The notes: a model not told the origin generated them from the letters alone. A DNA stretch of 21,647 nucleotides from Maritimibacter sp. (GCA_020441225.1 JAGRMP010000194.1:23008-44654), one strand, 5' to 3'. Numbered from the stretch's first letter, positions 7,498 to 15,092 are shown. Numbers and translations are program-made.

Positions 7498-8666
7498 CGA
7501 AACTCCTCCATGCGGAATAAGGGACAGGTGTCGGCCAGCCATTCGGCGGTCGCGCACAGAAGCGCGTCCTCGCCCTTTCGACCGATGATCTGGAGGCCGA
7601 GCGGCAGCTCGCCCGCCACCGGCAGAACGAGCGCCGGATGGCCGCTCAGGTTGAAGGGGCGCAGAAAGCGTGTGAGCGGCAGCACCGCCTTCGGGTCCTG
7701 CGCCTCGGCAAGCGTGGGCGGGATCGTCGGCAGCGCCGGGGTGATCAGGATGTCGGTCTCGGCGAGCGCCGCGTCGACCTCGGCCGTGAACCGGGTGCGC
7801 ACCTCTTCGGCCGCGGCGAGCTGGGCGGGCGTGATCGCCGCCGCTGCCGTCAGCCGGGCGCGGATATCCTCGCCCAGGCGGTCGTCGTCCAACAGGTGCC
7901 CGAAGGCGGCATGGGTCTCGGCGCCGATGATGACCATCGCCGCGTCGAAGGCCGCGTCCAGTCCGGGCAGGTGGATATATCCCGCTTCCGGCAGCCCCTC
8001 CATGAGCCCATAGACCAGCGGTTCGCCCACGCGCGGGTCGAGATTGTCGGCACGCACCCGCGCGATGCGCGGCGCCCGGGTGAGCGTCTCGGGGGCAAAG
8101 CCCGGGTCGATCGCCGCCATCGCGCGGGTCAGCCCCGGCGCTGTCCGGGCGAAGACACCGACGCAGTCGAGCGAGCTGTCGGCCGGGTGGCAGCCCGCGC
8201 GGCTGATCCGCCCATAGGTCGGCTTGATCCCGTAGACGCCGCAGCAGATCGCCGGCTGGCGCACCGAGCCGCCGGTGTCCGTGCCGACGCCCGCGTCGCA
8301 CAGCCCCCCGGCCACGGCCACCGCCGAACCGGACGACGAGCCGCCGGGGATGCGGTCGGGCCAGCGCGGGTTCACCGGCGTGCCGAAGCCCGCGTTGATC
8401 CCGGTCATCCCGTAGGCGAGCTCATGCATTTTGGCCTTGCCGACGATATGCGCCCCGGCCGCCAGCAGAGCGTCGACCACCTGCGCATTCTTCGTCGCGG
8501 GCGCGCGGTCGGCGAGCGCCGCCGAGCCCGCGGCGGTGACCTCGCCCGCGATGTCGATGCAATCCTTGACCACGACCGACAGCCCGAATGCGGCCCCGGA
8601 GCCCTCCCCGGACCGGAGGTCCAGCGGGCGAACGAGCGCAGAATATCGGTCCGTCGAAACGGTCAT
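7494..8666 (-). CDS. iacH: Amidase (amidase-signature family), IacH-like
   Basis: Amidase-signature hydrolase of 390 residues. The Ser-cisSer-Lys triad can be seen: Lys34 (VVVKD), a Ser in GGSSSGS (110-112) and nucleophile Ser134 (DTGGSVR). It is shorter than many amidases (450-500 residues) but complete. As first gene of the operon it would fit hydrolysis of indole-3-acetamide or an amino-acid conjugate to indoleacetate; that is an inference, since the role of IacH is not well established. An AGGGAAA ribosome site precedes the start, and the promoter region at 8667-8839 is shared with divergent iacI. Confidence 0.88.
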   Translation of the reverse strand: MTVSTDRYSALVRPLDLRSGEGSGAAFGLSVVVKDCIDIAGEVTAAGSAALADRAPATKNAQVVDALLAAGAHIVGKAKMHELAYGMTGINAGFGTPVNPRWPDRIPGGSSSGSAVAVAGGLCDAGVGTDTGGSVRQPAICCGVYGIKPTYGRISRAGCHPADSSLDCVGVFARTAPGLTRAMAAIDPGFAPETLTRAPRIARVRADNLDPRVGEPLVYGLMEGLPEAGYIHLPGLDAAFDAAMVIIGAETHAAFGHLLDDDRLGEDIRARLTAAAAITPAQLAAAEEVRTRFTAEVDAALAETDILITPALPTIPPTLAEAQDPKAVLPLTRFLRPFNLSGHPALVLPVAGELPLGLQIIGRKGEDALLCATAEWLADTCPLFRMEEFR

Positions 8667-8715
8667 CGTGGTTTCCCTGTTGGTTTTGTCGCGCGTCGTT
8701 TTGTCGCGTCATTTA

Positions 8716-8729
8716 CGGTAAAATTACCG
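8716..8729. promoter_or_regulatory. 14-bp palindromic operator candidate (site 1)
   Basis: Perfect inverted repeat CGGTAA-AA-TTACCG, about 50 bases upstream of iacH in the iacH/iacI divergent region. The same 6-2-6 motif recurs at 8810-8823 and at 17672-17685. This points to a shared dimeric regulator. Which protein binds it, the AraC-type or the MarR-type regulator of this locus or another, cannot be told from sequence. Confidence 0.6.
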
Positions 8730-8734
8730 CGTAT

Positions 8735-8748
8735 TTGATCCAGGTCAA
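8735..8748. promoter_or_regulatory. FNR/CRP-type anaerobox candidate
   Basis: TTGAT-CCAG-GTCAA matches the FnrL/Dnr consensus TTGAT-N4-ATCAA at 9 of 10 defined bases. On the minus strand its left half, TTGACC at 8748-8743, could also serve as a -35 element for iacH, so an FNR-type protein bound here would be placed to block iac transcription. Plausible but unproven; single boxes of this quality also occur by chance. Confidence 0.45.
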
Positions 8749-8752
8749 CAAA

Positions 8753-8764
8753 ATTCACGTGAAT
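8753..8764. promoter_or_regulatory. 12-bp perfect palindrome, candidate IacR (MarR) operator
   Basis: ATTCAC-GTGAAT is a perfect palindrome in the middle of the iacH/iacI region. The 10-mer AAATTCACGT (8751-8760) recurs exactly at 18744-18753 upstream of the MarR gene, and the TCACGT half-site recurs as an inverted pair at 14147-14162 upstream of tctC. A MarR dimer is a natural candidate, by inference. Confidence 0.5.
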
Positions 8765-8809
8765 ATTGATATGATATTCCTTAAGTCCTCCGAATCCGTT
8801 ACAAATTTA

Positions 8810-8823
8810 CGGGAAATTTACCG
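8810..8823. promoter_or_regulatory. 14-bp palindromic operator candidate (site 2)
   Basis: CGGGAA-AT-TTACCG has the same 6-2-6 layout as 8716-8729, with one arm base altered. It lies 16 bases before the iacI start, so a bound protein would block transcription or initiation of iacI. Confidence 0.5.
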
Positions 8824-8839
8824 CAACACGGAGGATGAC

Positions 8840-9403
8840 ATGTCTCAGGAAACCATCGCGCAGCTCGAACACCGCCTCGCGATTCTCGAAGCCGAATCGG
8901 AGGTTCGCCGCGTCCAGGCGCGGTACATGTTCCTCTGTGACACGCCAAATCCCGAGTTCGGCTCCGAGGACGACGCCGACCGCATCGACCGAATCATGGA
9001 GCTCTTCGCCCCCGAGGCCGTCTGGGAGGGCGTGGGGGAGTACTACGACAACCAGTTCGGCCGGGCCGAGGGCTGGGACGCGGTGAAAAAGCACTTCCAG
9101 GGCTTCTGGGGCGGCAAGACCGATCCGGCGCTGATCCTCAACTGCCACTACCTCACCTCGGAACAGATCCGCGTCGCCGACGACGCGATGACCGCCGAGG
9201 GCAACTGGGTGCACATGCAGCCGTGGCTGTTTTCCGACGGCAAGGCGCTGCTTCGTTCCTCGCGGCTGTGGAACAGCTACCGCAAATGCGACGACGGCAA
9301 ATGGCGCTTCACCCGCAACCGCACCGAAAACGTCTTCGTCGCCCCCCTGCCCGCCACCTGGGCCTCGGACTACCCGTCGAAATCGGTGCTGATGGCGCCC
9401 TGA
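8840..9403 (+). CDS. iacI: SnoaL/NTF2-like protein, IacI-like
   Basis: A 187-residue soluble protein transcribed away from the iac operon. It starts with a short charged helix (ETIAQLEHRLAILEAESEVRRVQARYM), then carries the cone-fold pattern of SnoaL_4/NTF2-like proteins: DRIMELFAPEAVWEGVGEYYDNQFGRAEGWDAVKKHF, NCHYLTSEQI and the terminal strand KWRFTRNRTENVF. Such proteins act as small-molecule isomerases, cyclases or hydratases, or as non-catalytic binding domains. The start at 8840 has a GGAGGA site 5-6 bases upstream; the frame is open upstream to 8588 but that runs into iacH. Iac clusters contain a protein of this type named IacI, of unclear function. Confidence 0.82.
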   Translation: MSQETIAQLEHRLAILEAESEVRRVQARYMFLCDTPNPEFGSEDDADRIDRIMELFAPEAVWEGVGEYYDNQFGRAEGWDAVKKHFQGFWGGKTDPALILNCHYLTSEQIRVADDAMTAEGNWVHMQPWLFSDGKALLRSSRLWNSYRKCDDGKWRFTRNRTENVFVAPLPATWASDYPSKSVLMAP

Positions 9404-9430
9404 GGCGGACCCTGCCTTGACCACCCCATG

Positions 9431-9454
9431 CGCCGCCCGGATCCCCGGGCGGCG
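9431..9454 (+). terminator. Rho-independent terminator-like hairpin after iacI
   Basis: Ten-base GC-only stem, CGCCGCCCGG with CCGGGCGGCG, with a 4-base loop, followed by TTT on the plus strand. It lies 27 bases after the iacI stop. The T-run is short. Confidence 0.65.
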
Positions 9455-9483
9455 TTTCCATGTGCCCCGTACCCCACGAAAAA

Positions 9484-9511
9484 CCCCGGCCGAGGCTCAC
9501 CTCGGCCGGGG
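9484..9511 (-). terminator. Rho-independent terminator of the tctCBA-aldehyde dehydrogenase operon
   Basis: Perfect 12-base stem, CCCCGGCCGAGG with CCTCGGCCGGGG, and a CTCA loop. On the minus strand it is followed by five T's (A-run 9479-9483). It lies 23 bases after the aldehyde dehydrogenase stop. Together with the hairpin at 9431-9454 it separates convergent transcripts. Confidence 0.85.
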
Positions 9512-9534
9512 CAGGTGCACCGCGGGGAGACGCG

Positions 9535-11037
9535 TCAGCTGTAGGCCACGCAGACCGATTTGGTTTCGAGGAAATTGTCGAGCGCACCCGAACCGTGCTC
9601 GCGCCCGATGCCCGATTGCTTGAAGCCGCCAAAGGGCATGTTCTGGTCGGGAATGTTGTGGCTGTTGATCCAGACCGTGCCCGCCTGCACCTTCGGCACC
9701 AGCCGCATCACCCGGTTGATGTCGCGGCTCCACAGCGAAGCCCCGAGGCCGTAGCGCACGTCATTGGCCATGGCGATGACCTCGTCCTCGGTGTCGAACG
9801 GCGTGATCGTCGCGACCGGGCCGAACACCTCGTCCTGCATCAGCGACGAGCGCGCCCCGGCCCCTTCGAAGAGCTGCGGCGCGACGAAATAGCCCGCCTC
9901 GGGCACGGCCCCGTTCAGGAGCGGCGCCGCGCCTTCCGCGATCCCGCGTTCGATCGCGCTTTGCACATGCGCCCGGTGCTTGGCGCTGACCAGCGGGTTG
10001 ATCTGGTTGGCCGGGTCCAGCCCGCTGCCCATGGGAAGCGACCCCACGATCCCTTTCAACACGCTCACCGCCTCGTCGTAGATGCCGCGCTGGATGAACA
10101 GCCGCGCCCCGGCGCAGCAGGTCTGACCGGTGTTGAAAAAGATCCCGATCCCCGTTGCCGGCCCCAGAAGCGCGAGGTCCATGTCGTCGAACATGACCAT
10201 CGGCGCCTTGCCGCCCAGTTCGAGCGTGACCGGTTTCACGTCCTGCATCGCCTGCACGCCGATCGCCTTGCCGGTCTCGGTCGACCCGGTGAAGGTGATC
10301 TTGTCGACGCCGGGGTGCTTGACCAGCGCCGCGCCCACGGCCCCGCCGCCGGTCACCACGTTGACCACGCCGTCGGGGAACCCGGCCTCGCGCGCGAGCT
10401 CGGCGAGCCTCAGCGAGGTCAGCGGCGTCTCTTCGGCAGGCTTCAGCACCACGGTGCAGCCCGCCGCCAGCGCCGGCGCAATCTTCCACACCGCCATGTT
10501 GAGCGGAAAGTTCCACGGCGTGATCGCGGCCACCACGCCCACCGGTTCCTTGCGGGTGAAGGCGGTGTATTTCGTGCCCGGCGGAATCGCGATCGACACG
10601 TCCAGCGTCTCGCCCCGGATCTTGGTCGCCCAACCCGCCATGTAGCGGATGTACTCGGCCGAAGACCCCACTTCGATCAGCCGGCTCAACATGATCGATT
10701 TGCCGTTCTCGAGCGTTTCGAGCTGGGCAAGCTCTTCGCCGTTTTCCTCGAGGAGATCCGCGAGCTTGAGCATCAGCCCGGTGCGCGCGGCCCCCGACAT
10801 CTCGCCCCAGGGCCCGTCCATCGCGGCCCGTGCGGCGGCGACGGCGCGGTCGACATCCCGCTCGCTCGCCTCCGGGACCCGGGCGAGCAGCGCCCCGTCG
10901 GCGGGGTTGAACACGTCGAACGTGCCCGCCTCACCCTCGGCGCTGCCGCCGCCGATGAGCATCTTCGGGGCCTTGAGAAAATCGGTGACCTGGGCGGCGA
11001 TGCCGTCCGGGGCCTGGTCCGGGGCGCCAATACGCAT
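9535..11037 (-). CDS. NAD(P)-dependent aldehyde dehydrogenase, phenylacetaldehyde/indoleacetaldehyde dehydrogenase-like
   Basis: Oxidises an aldehyde to its acid; 500 residues, full length. Family residues are Asn176 (TPWNFP), Glu273 (LELGGK) and catalytic Cys307 (GQTCCAG). The stretch GKSIMLSRLIEVGSSAEYIRYMAGWATKIRGETLDVSI and the C-terminal INSHNIPDQNMPFGGFKQSGIGREHG resemble phenylacetaldehyde dehydrogenases, a group that includes indole-3-acetaldehyde dehydrogenases, more than betaine aldehyde or succinate semialdehyde enzymes. An AAGGAG site precedes the start, 18 bases after the tctA stop. With the aminotransferase of this locus it could make an indoleacetate from an indole-ethylamine. 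The superfamily is certain, the substrate is inferred. Confidence 0.88.
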   Translation of the reverse strand: MRIGAPDQAPDGIAAQVTDFLKAPKMLIGGGSAEGEAGTFDVFNPADGALLARVPEASERDVDRAVAAARAAMDGPWGEMSGAARTGLMLKLADLLEENGEELAQLETLENGKSIMLSRLIEVGSSAEYIRYMAGWATKIRGETLDVSIAIPPGTKYTAFTRKEPVGVVAAITPWNFPLNMAVWKIAPALAAGCTVVLKPAEETPLTSLRLAELAREAGFPDGVVNVVTGGGAVGAALVKHPGVDKITFTGSTETGKAIGVQAMQDVKPVTLELGGKAPMVMFDDMDLALLGPATGIGIFFNTGQTCCAGARLFIQRGIYDEAVSVLKGIVGSLPMGSGLDPANQINPLVSAKHRAHVQSAIERGIAEGAAPLLNGAVPEAGYFVAPQLFEGAGARSSLMQDEVFGPVATITPFDTEDEVIAMANDVRYGLGASLWSRDINRVMRLVPKVQAGTVWINSHNIPDQNMPFGGFKQSGIGREHGSGALDNFLETKSVCVAYS

Positions 11038-11055
11038 GGGGTTCTCCTTCGTGGC

Positions 11056-12564
11056 TCAGTTTCTGTTCCGGGTCTCGGTGGGGTCGTCCGGGGCGGTCCA
11101 GCCGCGGATCGTGGTGCGGAGCGCCTGGACGACGATGAAGAGGATGGCGAGGGCGAGGAGGGCCGCGATCGGCCGGTTCACCAGATCGAGCGGACCGTCG
11201 ATCCGCGCGGCAGCGGAGCGCAGCTTCACTTCCATGATATTGCCGAGCACCATCCCGAGGATGATCGGCACCACCGGCAGGTTGAGCCGCTTGAGCACCA
11301 CGCCGAAGACCCCGAAGCCGGCGGCGATCAGGCAGTCGACCGGCGCATTGCGCAGCGAGTAGATGCCGACGAAACTCATGATCAGGATGCTCATGCCGAG
11401 AAACCGCGTCGGCACCCGGATCAGGTGGATGAGCAGGTTGGACGACACCACCATCCACGCGATCACGATGACATTGAGCACGATGAGCGCGAGGTAGAGC
11501 GCATAGACGAAATCGAGCTGGTTCTGGAACAGCCCCGGTCCCGGCACCACGTTGTGGACGTAGAAGACCGACAGCATCATCGCCGTCAGCGCCTCGCCCG
11601 GAATGCCGAGGGCGAGCAGCGGGATCATCGCGGCGGCGGGCACGGCGTTGTTGGCGCTTTCCGAGGCGACCAGCCCCTCGGGGCTGCCCTTGCCGAAGTC
11701 TTCGGGCGTCTTCGACAGCCGCCGCGCGCTGGTGTAGCTCAGGAACTGCGCGGTGAACTCGCCGACGCCCGGGATCATGCCCATCAGCACGCCGTAGCTC
11801 GATCCCGTCAGCGCCACGCGCTTGTAGCCCAGCACTTCGCCGATCGCCTTGAGCATCGAACCCTGAACCGGCGCCGCCTTGGGCGCGCTCTCGGGCTCGA
11901 TCATCAGCACAAAGGCCTGGCTGACCGCGAACAGGCCCAGCACCACGACGATGAGATCGAGCCCCGAGGTGAGCCAGCCGAGCCCGAAAGTGTAGCGCAT
12001 CGTGTAGTTGACCGGCTCCATCCCGACGGATTGGAACAGAATCCCCATCCCCGCCATCATCCCGGCGGCGGCCATCTGGCCCTTGTGGGCGACGATCACC
12101 AGCACGATGCCGAGGAGCGCGGCGAGGAAGATCTCGCGCGAGCCGAACATCGGCGCGACCTTGGCGAGCACCGGCGACAGCAGGATGAGGACGATAATGG
12201 AGAAGATCGCCGAGAAAAAGCTGGCGCCATAGGCGAGGCCGAGGGCGCGCAGTGCCTGGCCCTTCTTGGTCATCGGGTAGCCGTCATAGGTGGTGAGCGC
12301 ATTGACCGCGGTGCCGGGCGTATTGATCAGGATCGCCGGAAGCGAGCCGCCGTACATGCTCGAGCCGTAGATCCCGAGGAGCAGCGTGAGCCCGACCAGC
12401 GGCGGCATCGAAAAGGTCGCGGGCAACAGGATCGCGATGGCGACGGCAGGGCCGACGCCGGGGATCGCCCCGATGATCACGCCGCCGATGGAGCCGATCA
12501 GCAGCGCGGCGATGACCTGCCATTCCAAGAGATGCGCCACGGCAAGGGAAAGGGTGTCGAACAT
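11056..12564 (-). CDS. tctA: Tripartite tricarboxylate transporter large permease, TctA family
   Basis: Large membrane subunit of a TTT secondary transporter. The product has 502 residues, the usual length, with about 10-12 hydrophobic segments. Family signatures are seen: IGGVIIGAIPGVGPAVAIAILLP near residue 22, GIYGSSMYGGSLPAILINTPGTA around 64, and the second GVLMGMIPGVGEFTAQFLSY, the repeated pair of glycine-proline loops characteristic of TctA. The ribosome site GAGG overlaps the tctB stop, 9 bases upstream. Substrates of the family include citrate, but also aromatic acids such as terephthalate. Confidence 0.95.
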   Translation of the reverse strand: MFDTLSLAVAHLLEWQVIAALLIGSIGGVIIGAIPGVGPAVAIAILLPATFSMPPLVGLTLLLGIYGSSMYGGSLPAILINTPGTAVNALTTYDGYPMTKKGQALRALGLAYGASFFSAIFSIIVLILLSPVLAKVAPMFGSREIFLAALLGIVLVIVAHKGQMAAAGMMAGMGILFQSVGMEPVNYTMRYTFGLGWLTSGLDLIVVVLGLFAVSQAFVLMIEPESAPKAAPVQGSMLKAIGEVLGYKRVALTGSSYGVLMGMIPGVGEFTAQFLSYTSARRLSKTPEDFGKGSPEGLVASESANNAVPAAAMIPLLALGIPGEALTAMMLSVFYVHNVVPGPGLFQNQLDFVYALYLALIVLNVIVIAWMVVSSNLLIHLIRVPTRFLGMSILIMSFVGIYSLRNAPVDCLIAAGFGVFGVVLKRLNLPVVPIILGMVLGNIMEVKLRSAAARIDGPLDLVNRPIAALLALAILFIVVQALRTTIRGWTAPDDPTETRNRN

Positions 12565-12573
12565 GATCGCGCC

Positions 12574-13113
12574 TCAGAGGTTCGTCATTGCGAAACTGCG
12601 GATCGACGGCGGCAGGAACTGGTAGATCTCGCCCGCCGGAATGCGCACCCCCAGCCCGGCGCGGAAGACCAGCACCACGGCGACGGCGAAGAGCGCCGAC
12701 GCGAGCAGGCCGCGCGGGCTGCGGTAGCCCAGGCGAAGCCCAAGCAGGAGCGCAAAGAGCAGCGTGGCGGGCAGATAGCCGATGAGCGGGACGATCAGCA
12801 CATAGACCACGAACCAGGCGACGAATTCGAGCGACCGCCCCCAGGCCATGACCTCGCGCAGCCGCCCCGGCAGGCGCGGCGCGTTCACCGTCGAGAGCAG
12901 GTGGGCCGCGCCGAAGACAACCATCATGGCGACGCCGACGGCGGGCCAGAACCCCGGTTGCGACACCAGCATCCGGTCGGGCAGGAACGCGGCCTGCGCC
13001 GGCAGGACCGCGGCCGCCGCCAGGGCGACCGCGAAGAAGCCGATGGCAAAGACCAGATCACCCGGCCGCCGCTCGCGACGGAACATCGCGAGGTATGTGA
13101 AGACGCGCTTCAT
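12574..13113 (-). CDS. tctB: Tripartite tricarboxylate transporter small permease, TctB family
   Basis: Small four-helix membrane subunit partnering TctA. The 179-residue product has the expected hydrophobic segments at about 23-40, 55-72, 92-118 and 132-153, with the family pattern FLPDRMLVSQPGFWPAVGVAMMVVFGA. A terminator-like hairpin lies between it and tctC, which may lower expression of the membrane genes relative to the binding protein. TctB proteins are poorly conserved, so identification relies partly on position between tctC and tctA. Confidence 0.88.
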   Translation of the reverse strand: MKRVFTYLAMFRRERRPGDLVFAIGFFAVALAAAAVLPAQAAFLPDRMLVSQPGFWPAVGVAMMVVFGAAHLLSTVNAPRLPGRLREVMAWGRSLEFVAWFVVYVLIVPLIGYLPATLLFALLLGLRLGYRSPRGLLASALFAVAVVLVFRAGLGVRIPAGEIYQFLPPSIRSFAMTNL

Positions 13114-13137
13114 CTGTTCATCCAGGCTGGAGGAAAA

Positions 13138-13160
13138 GGGGCCGCGTTGCCCGCGGCCCC
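13138..13160 (-). terminator. Intra-operon terminator/attenuator between tctC and tctB
   Basis: Nine-base GC stem, GGGGCCGCG with CGCGGCCCC, and a 5-base loop. On the minus strand it is followed by TTTT (A-run 13134-13137). It lies 7 bases after the tctC stop. A partial terminator here would give more binding protein than permease, as in many binding-protein-dependent systems. Confidence 0.6.
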
Positions 13161-13167
13161 GTCGGGG

Positions 13168-14106
13168 TCATTCGCCGAGAAAGCCCGCGATGGTTTCCAT
13201 CGTCTTGGCGTCCTTCGCCATCTGCTCTTCCGAGCCGGTCGCGTCGAGCCAGTAGACCTCGGCGCCGGTCTCTTCGGAGAGCTTCTTCGCGGCGTCGGAA
13301 GCGATGACCTCCTGCGCGACCTTCGCGATCGCGTCGCGCACCTCCTGCGGCGTGTCCTCGTGGACGAAGAGCCCGTTCCAGGTCGAGAAATCGAGCTCCG
13401 GCACGATCTCGCCGGCGGTCGGCACATCCGGCAGGATCGGGATCCGGCTGTTGGTGTCGGCCATCAGGATGGTCAGATCGTCGAGGCACGGCCGGATAAG
13501 CTGCAGCGTGGTGTTGATGACATCCACATCCCCCGAGGCGAGCGTGTTGCAGTCGAGCGCGTCAAAGGCCGCGTCGGAGGCAAATTCGAAGTCGAGCGCC
13601 TTGGCCATGGCGAGCGTATGGCGCGCGGGGCTGGTCACGTCGCCGAAATGGCCGAGCGTCACCGGGTTTTCCCTCGCATAGGCGGCCATCTCTTCCATCG
13701 TCTTGTACGGCGCGTCGCCGGTCGTGGCGACGACGAAGGGATAGGTCAGAAAGATCCCGATCGGGTCGAACGGATTCCCCTCGAGCGGCGGAATGCCGAT
13801 GTAGGGCCCGACCAGCGGCACGTCGATCACGAAGGACCCGATCGTGTAGCCGTCGGCCGGCGCCATCGCCACTTCCACCGCGCCGGGGAAGGGCCCGCCG
13901 CCGCCGCCGGGCTTATTCACGACCGCGGCCGGCACGCCGTAGGTTTCCTGGAACGCGTCGGCGATCATCCGGGTCAGGATGTCTTCGAGATCCCCCGGCG
14001 GCCACGGCACGACAAATTCGACGGGCTTTTCCGGGTAGTCGGCCCAAGCCGCGGCGGGCACGAGCGCAAGCAGTGCAAGGGCACTGGTGGTGAGAAGGTT
14101 CTTCAT
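13168..14106 (-). CDS. tctC: Tripartite tricarboxylate transporter periplasmic binding protein, TctC family
   Basis: Periplasmic receptor of the TTT system, 312 residues. The signal peptide MKNLLTTSALALLALVPAAAWA is probably cut after residue 22. The mature start DYPEKPVEFVVPW and the VVNKPGGGGGPFPGAVEVAMAPADGYTIGSF stretch are classic for the family. The start at 14106 is chosen for its signal peptide and an AGGGAG site 8 bases upstream; the frame is open to 14211 but that extension is Lys/Asn-rich and has no such features. The ligand is unknown; the aromatic catabolic setting suggests an aromatic or indole-derived acid. Confidence 0.93.
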   Translation of the reverse strand: MKNLLTTSALALLALVPAAAWADYPEKPVEFVVPWPPGDLEDILTRMIADAFQETYGVPAAVVNKPGGGGGPFPGAVEVAMAPADGYTIGSFVIDVPLVGPYIGIPPLEGNPFDPIGIFLTYPFVVATTGDAPYKTMEEMAAYARENPVTLGHFGDVTSPARHTLAMAKALDFEFASDAAFDALDCNTLASGDVDVINTTLQLIRPCLDDLTILMADTNSRIPILPDVPTAGEIVPELDFSTWNGLFVHEDTPQEVRDAIAKVAQEVIASDAAKKLSEETGAEVYWLDATGSEEQMAKDAKTMETIAGFLGE

Positions 14107-14146
14107 GGTTTTGCTCCCTGTTCGTGTTCTGAGCTTATGTGATTTT

Positions 14147-14162
14147 ACGTGATTTTTCACGT
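14147..14162. promoter_or_regulatory. Inverted repeat in the tctC promoter region
   Basis: ACGTGA-TTTT-TCACGT is a perfect 6-4-6 inverted repeat about 40 bases upstream of tctC. A further TCACATAA copy follows 10 bases after TCACGTAA on the minus strand. The TCACGT half-site also appears at 8753-8764 and 18746-18753. The rest of the 137-base gap (14107-14243) is AT-rich and shows no gene. Confidence 0.5.
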
Positions 14163-14243
14163 CATTTTTGTTGTTTTTGGTCGTCTGCCGGACCCGTCGC
14201 CCAGATTTCAAGCAGTGCGACGCGTCCGGCGTCAGGTCTTGCG

Positions 14244-15092
14244 TCAGGCGCTCGGCGGCAGGACGAAATCATAGCTGGCCTTCCAGCGCGGGCCGTCCGC
14301 GCCCTCGTCCAGCGGCTCGAAATCGACGATCAGCGGCGCCTTCACGCCGAACACCGCGTCGCGTTCGAGATACTCGTCGCCAGAGACAAAGGTGTGGGTG
14401 ATCAGCCGGTGGTACCCGGGCGCGGTGATCATGAAATGGGTGTGCGCCGGACGGTAGGGTCCGCGGCCCAGATGCCCCAGCATCTCGCCCACCGGGCCGT
14501 CGTCGGGGATCGGGTAGCTCACCGGCTTGATACCGGAGAACCAGTAGCGCCCGTCCGCGCCGGTCCGGAACACGCCCCGGTTGTTGTGCTTGGGCTGGAT
14601 GTCGGGCTGCTGCACGTCGTAGAAGCCGTCGGCATTGTCCGACCAGACATCGACCAGAGCGCCCTCGATCGGGCGGCCGTCGAGATCCACCACCCGGCCC
14701 TCGAACAGGCAGGGTTCGCCGACACCGTCGAGCGAGATGTTCGCCCCCATCTCGCGCTCCGGCACGCCATCCACGTGGAACGGGCCGAACACGGTCGAGG
14801 GCGTGGCGCCCGCGGGTTTGCGGTTGTTGACCGCATCGACCAGCATCGAGGCGCCGAGCACGTCCGACAAGAGGATGAATTCCTGCCGGTTGTCGGAACA
14901 CATCTGCCCGGTGCGGGTCAGAAACGCGATTGCGGTTTCCCATTCGGCCTCGGTCAGGGTCACGTCCTTGATGAAGGCGTGCAGGTGCTCGACCAGCGAA
15001 GCCATGACCTGCGTCAGCCGGGCGTCGGCCTCCGCAGTCATTCGGGCATTCACGGTCTCGACGGAGTCCGCTTCGGAAAAGTAGTGGGTCAT
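14244..15092 (-). CDS. Intradiol ring-cleavage dioxygenase, hydroxyquinol 1,2-dioxygenase type
   Basis: Non-haem Fe(III) enzyme that cleaves a diphenol between the two hydroxyls; 282 residues. It has the helical N-terminal dimer domain of catechol/hydroxyquinol dioxygenases (TGQMCSDNRQEFILLSDVLGASMLVDAVN) and iron ligands Tyr158 (GFYDVQQ), Tyr193 (VSYPIPDDGPVG), His217 and His219 (PAHTHF). The 24-residue spacing from Tyr193 to His217 equals that from Tyr200 to His224 in catechol 1,2-dioxygenase. ST-V-F-G-P-F-H-V, rather than GPYY, is what I associate with hydroxyquinol enzymes. The start shares ATGA with the maleylacetate reductase stop, the strongest sign that the product is maleylacetate. 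Catechol cleavage as a side or main activity cannot be excluded. Confidence 0.87.
   Translation of the reverse strand: MTHYFSEADSVETVNARMTAEADARLTQVMASLVEHLHAFIKDVTLTEAEWETAIAFLTRTGQMCSDNRQEFILLSDVLGASMLVDAVNNRKPAGATPSTVFGPFHVDGVPEREMGANISLDGVGEPCLFEGRVVDLDGRPIEGALVDVWSDNADGFYDVQQPDIQPKHNNRGVFRTGADGRYWFSGIKPVSYPIPDDGPVGEMLGHLGRGPYRPAHTHFMITAPGYHRLITHTFVSGDEYLERDAVFGVKAPLIVDFEPLDEGADGPRWKASYDFVLPPSA

Noticed and set aside
4759..8013. A 1084-codon open frame on the plus strand opposite iacC to iacH
   Set aside because: Same kind of antisense shadow; composition is low in normal hydrophobic core patterns and it crosses several real genes with clear motifs.
9460..14142. A 1560-codon open frame on the plus strand
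   Set aside because: It is antisense to the aldehyde dehydrogenase and tctABC genes, its translation is Arg/His/Gly-rich with no recognisable domain, and it reflects the GC-biased third positions of the true genes.
14244..15092. Calling the dioxygenase a plain catechol 1,2-dioxygenase (CatA)
   Set aside because: The GPFHV motif and the overlap with maleylacetate reductase favour hydroxyquinol, and no catB or catC is present. Catechol activity is still possible.
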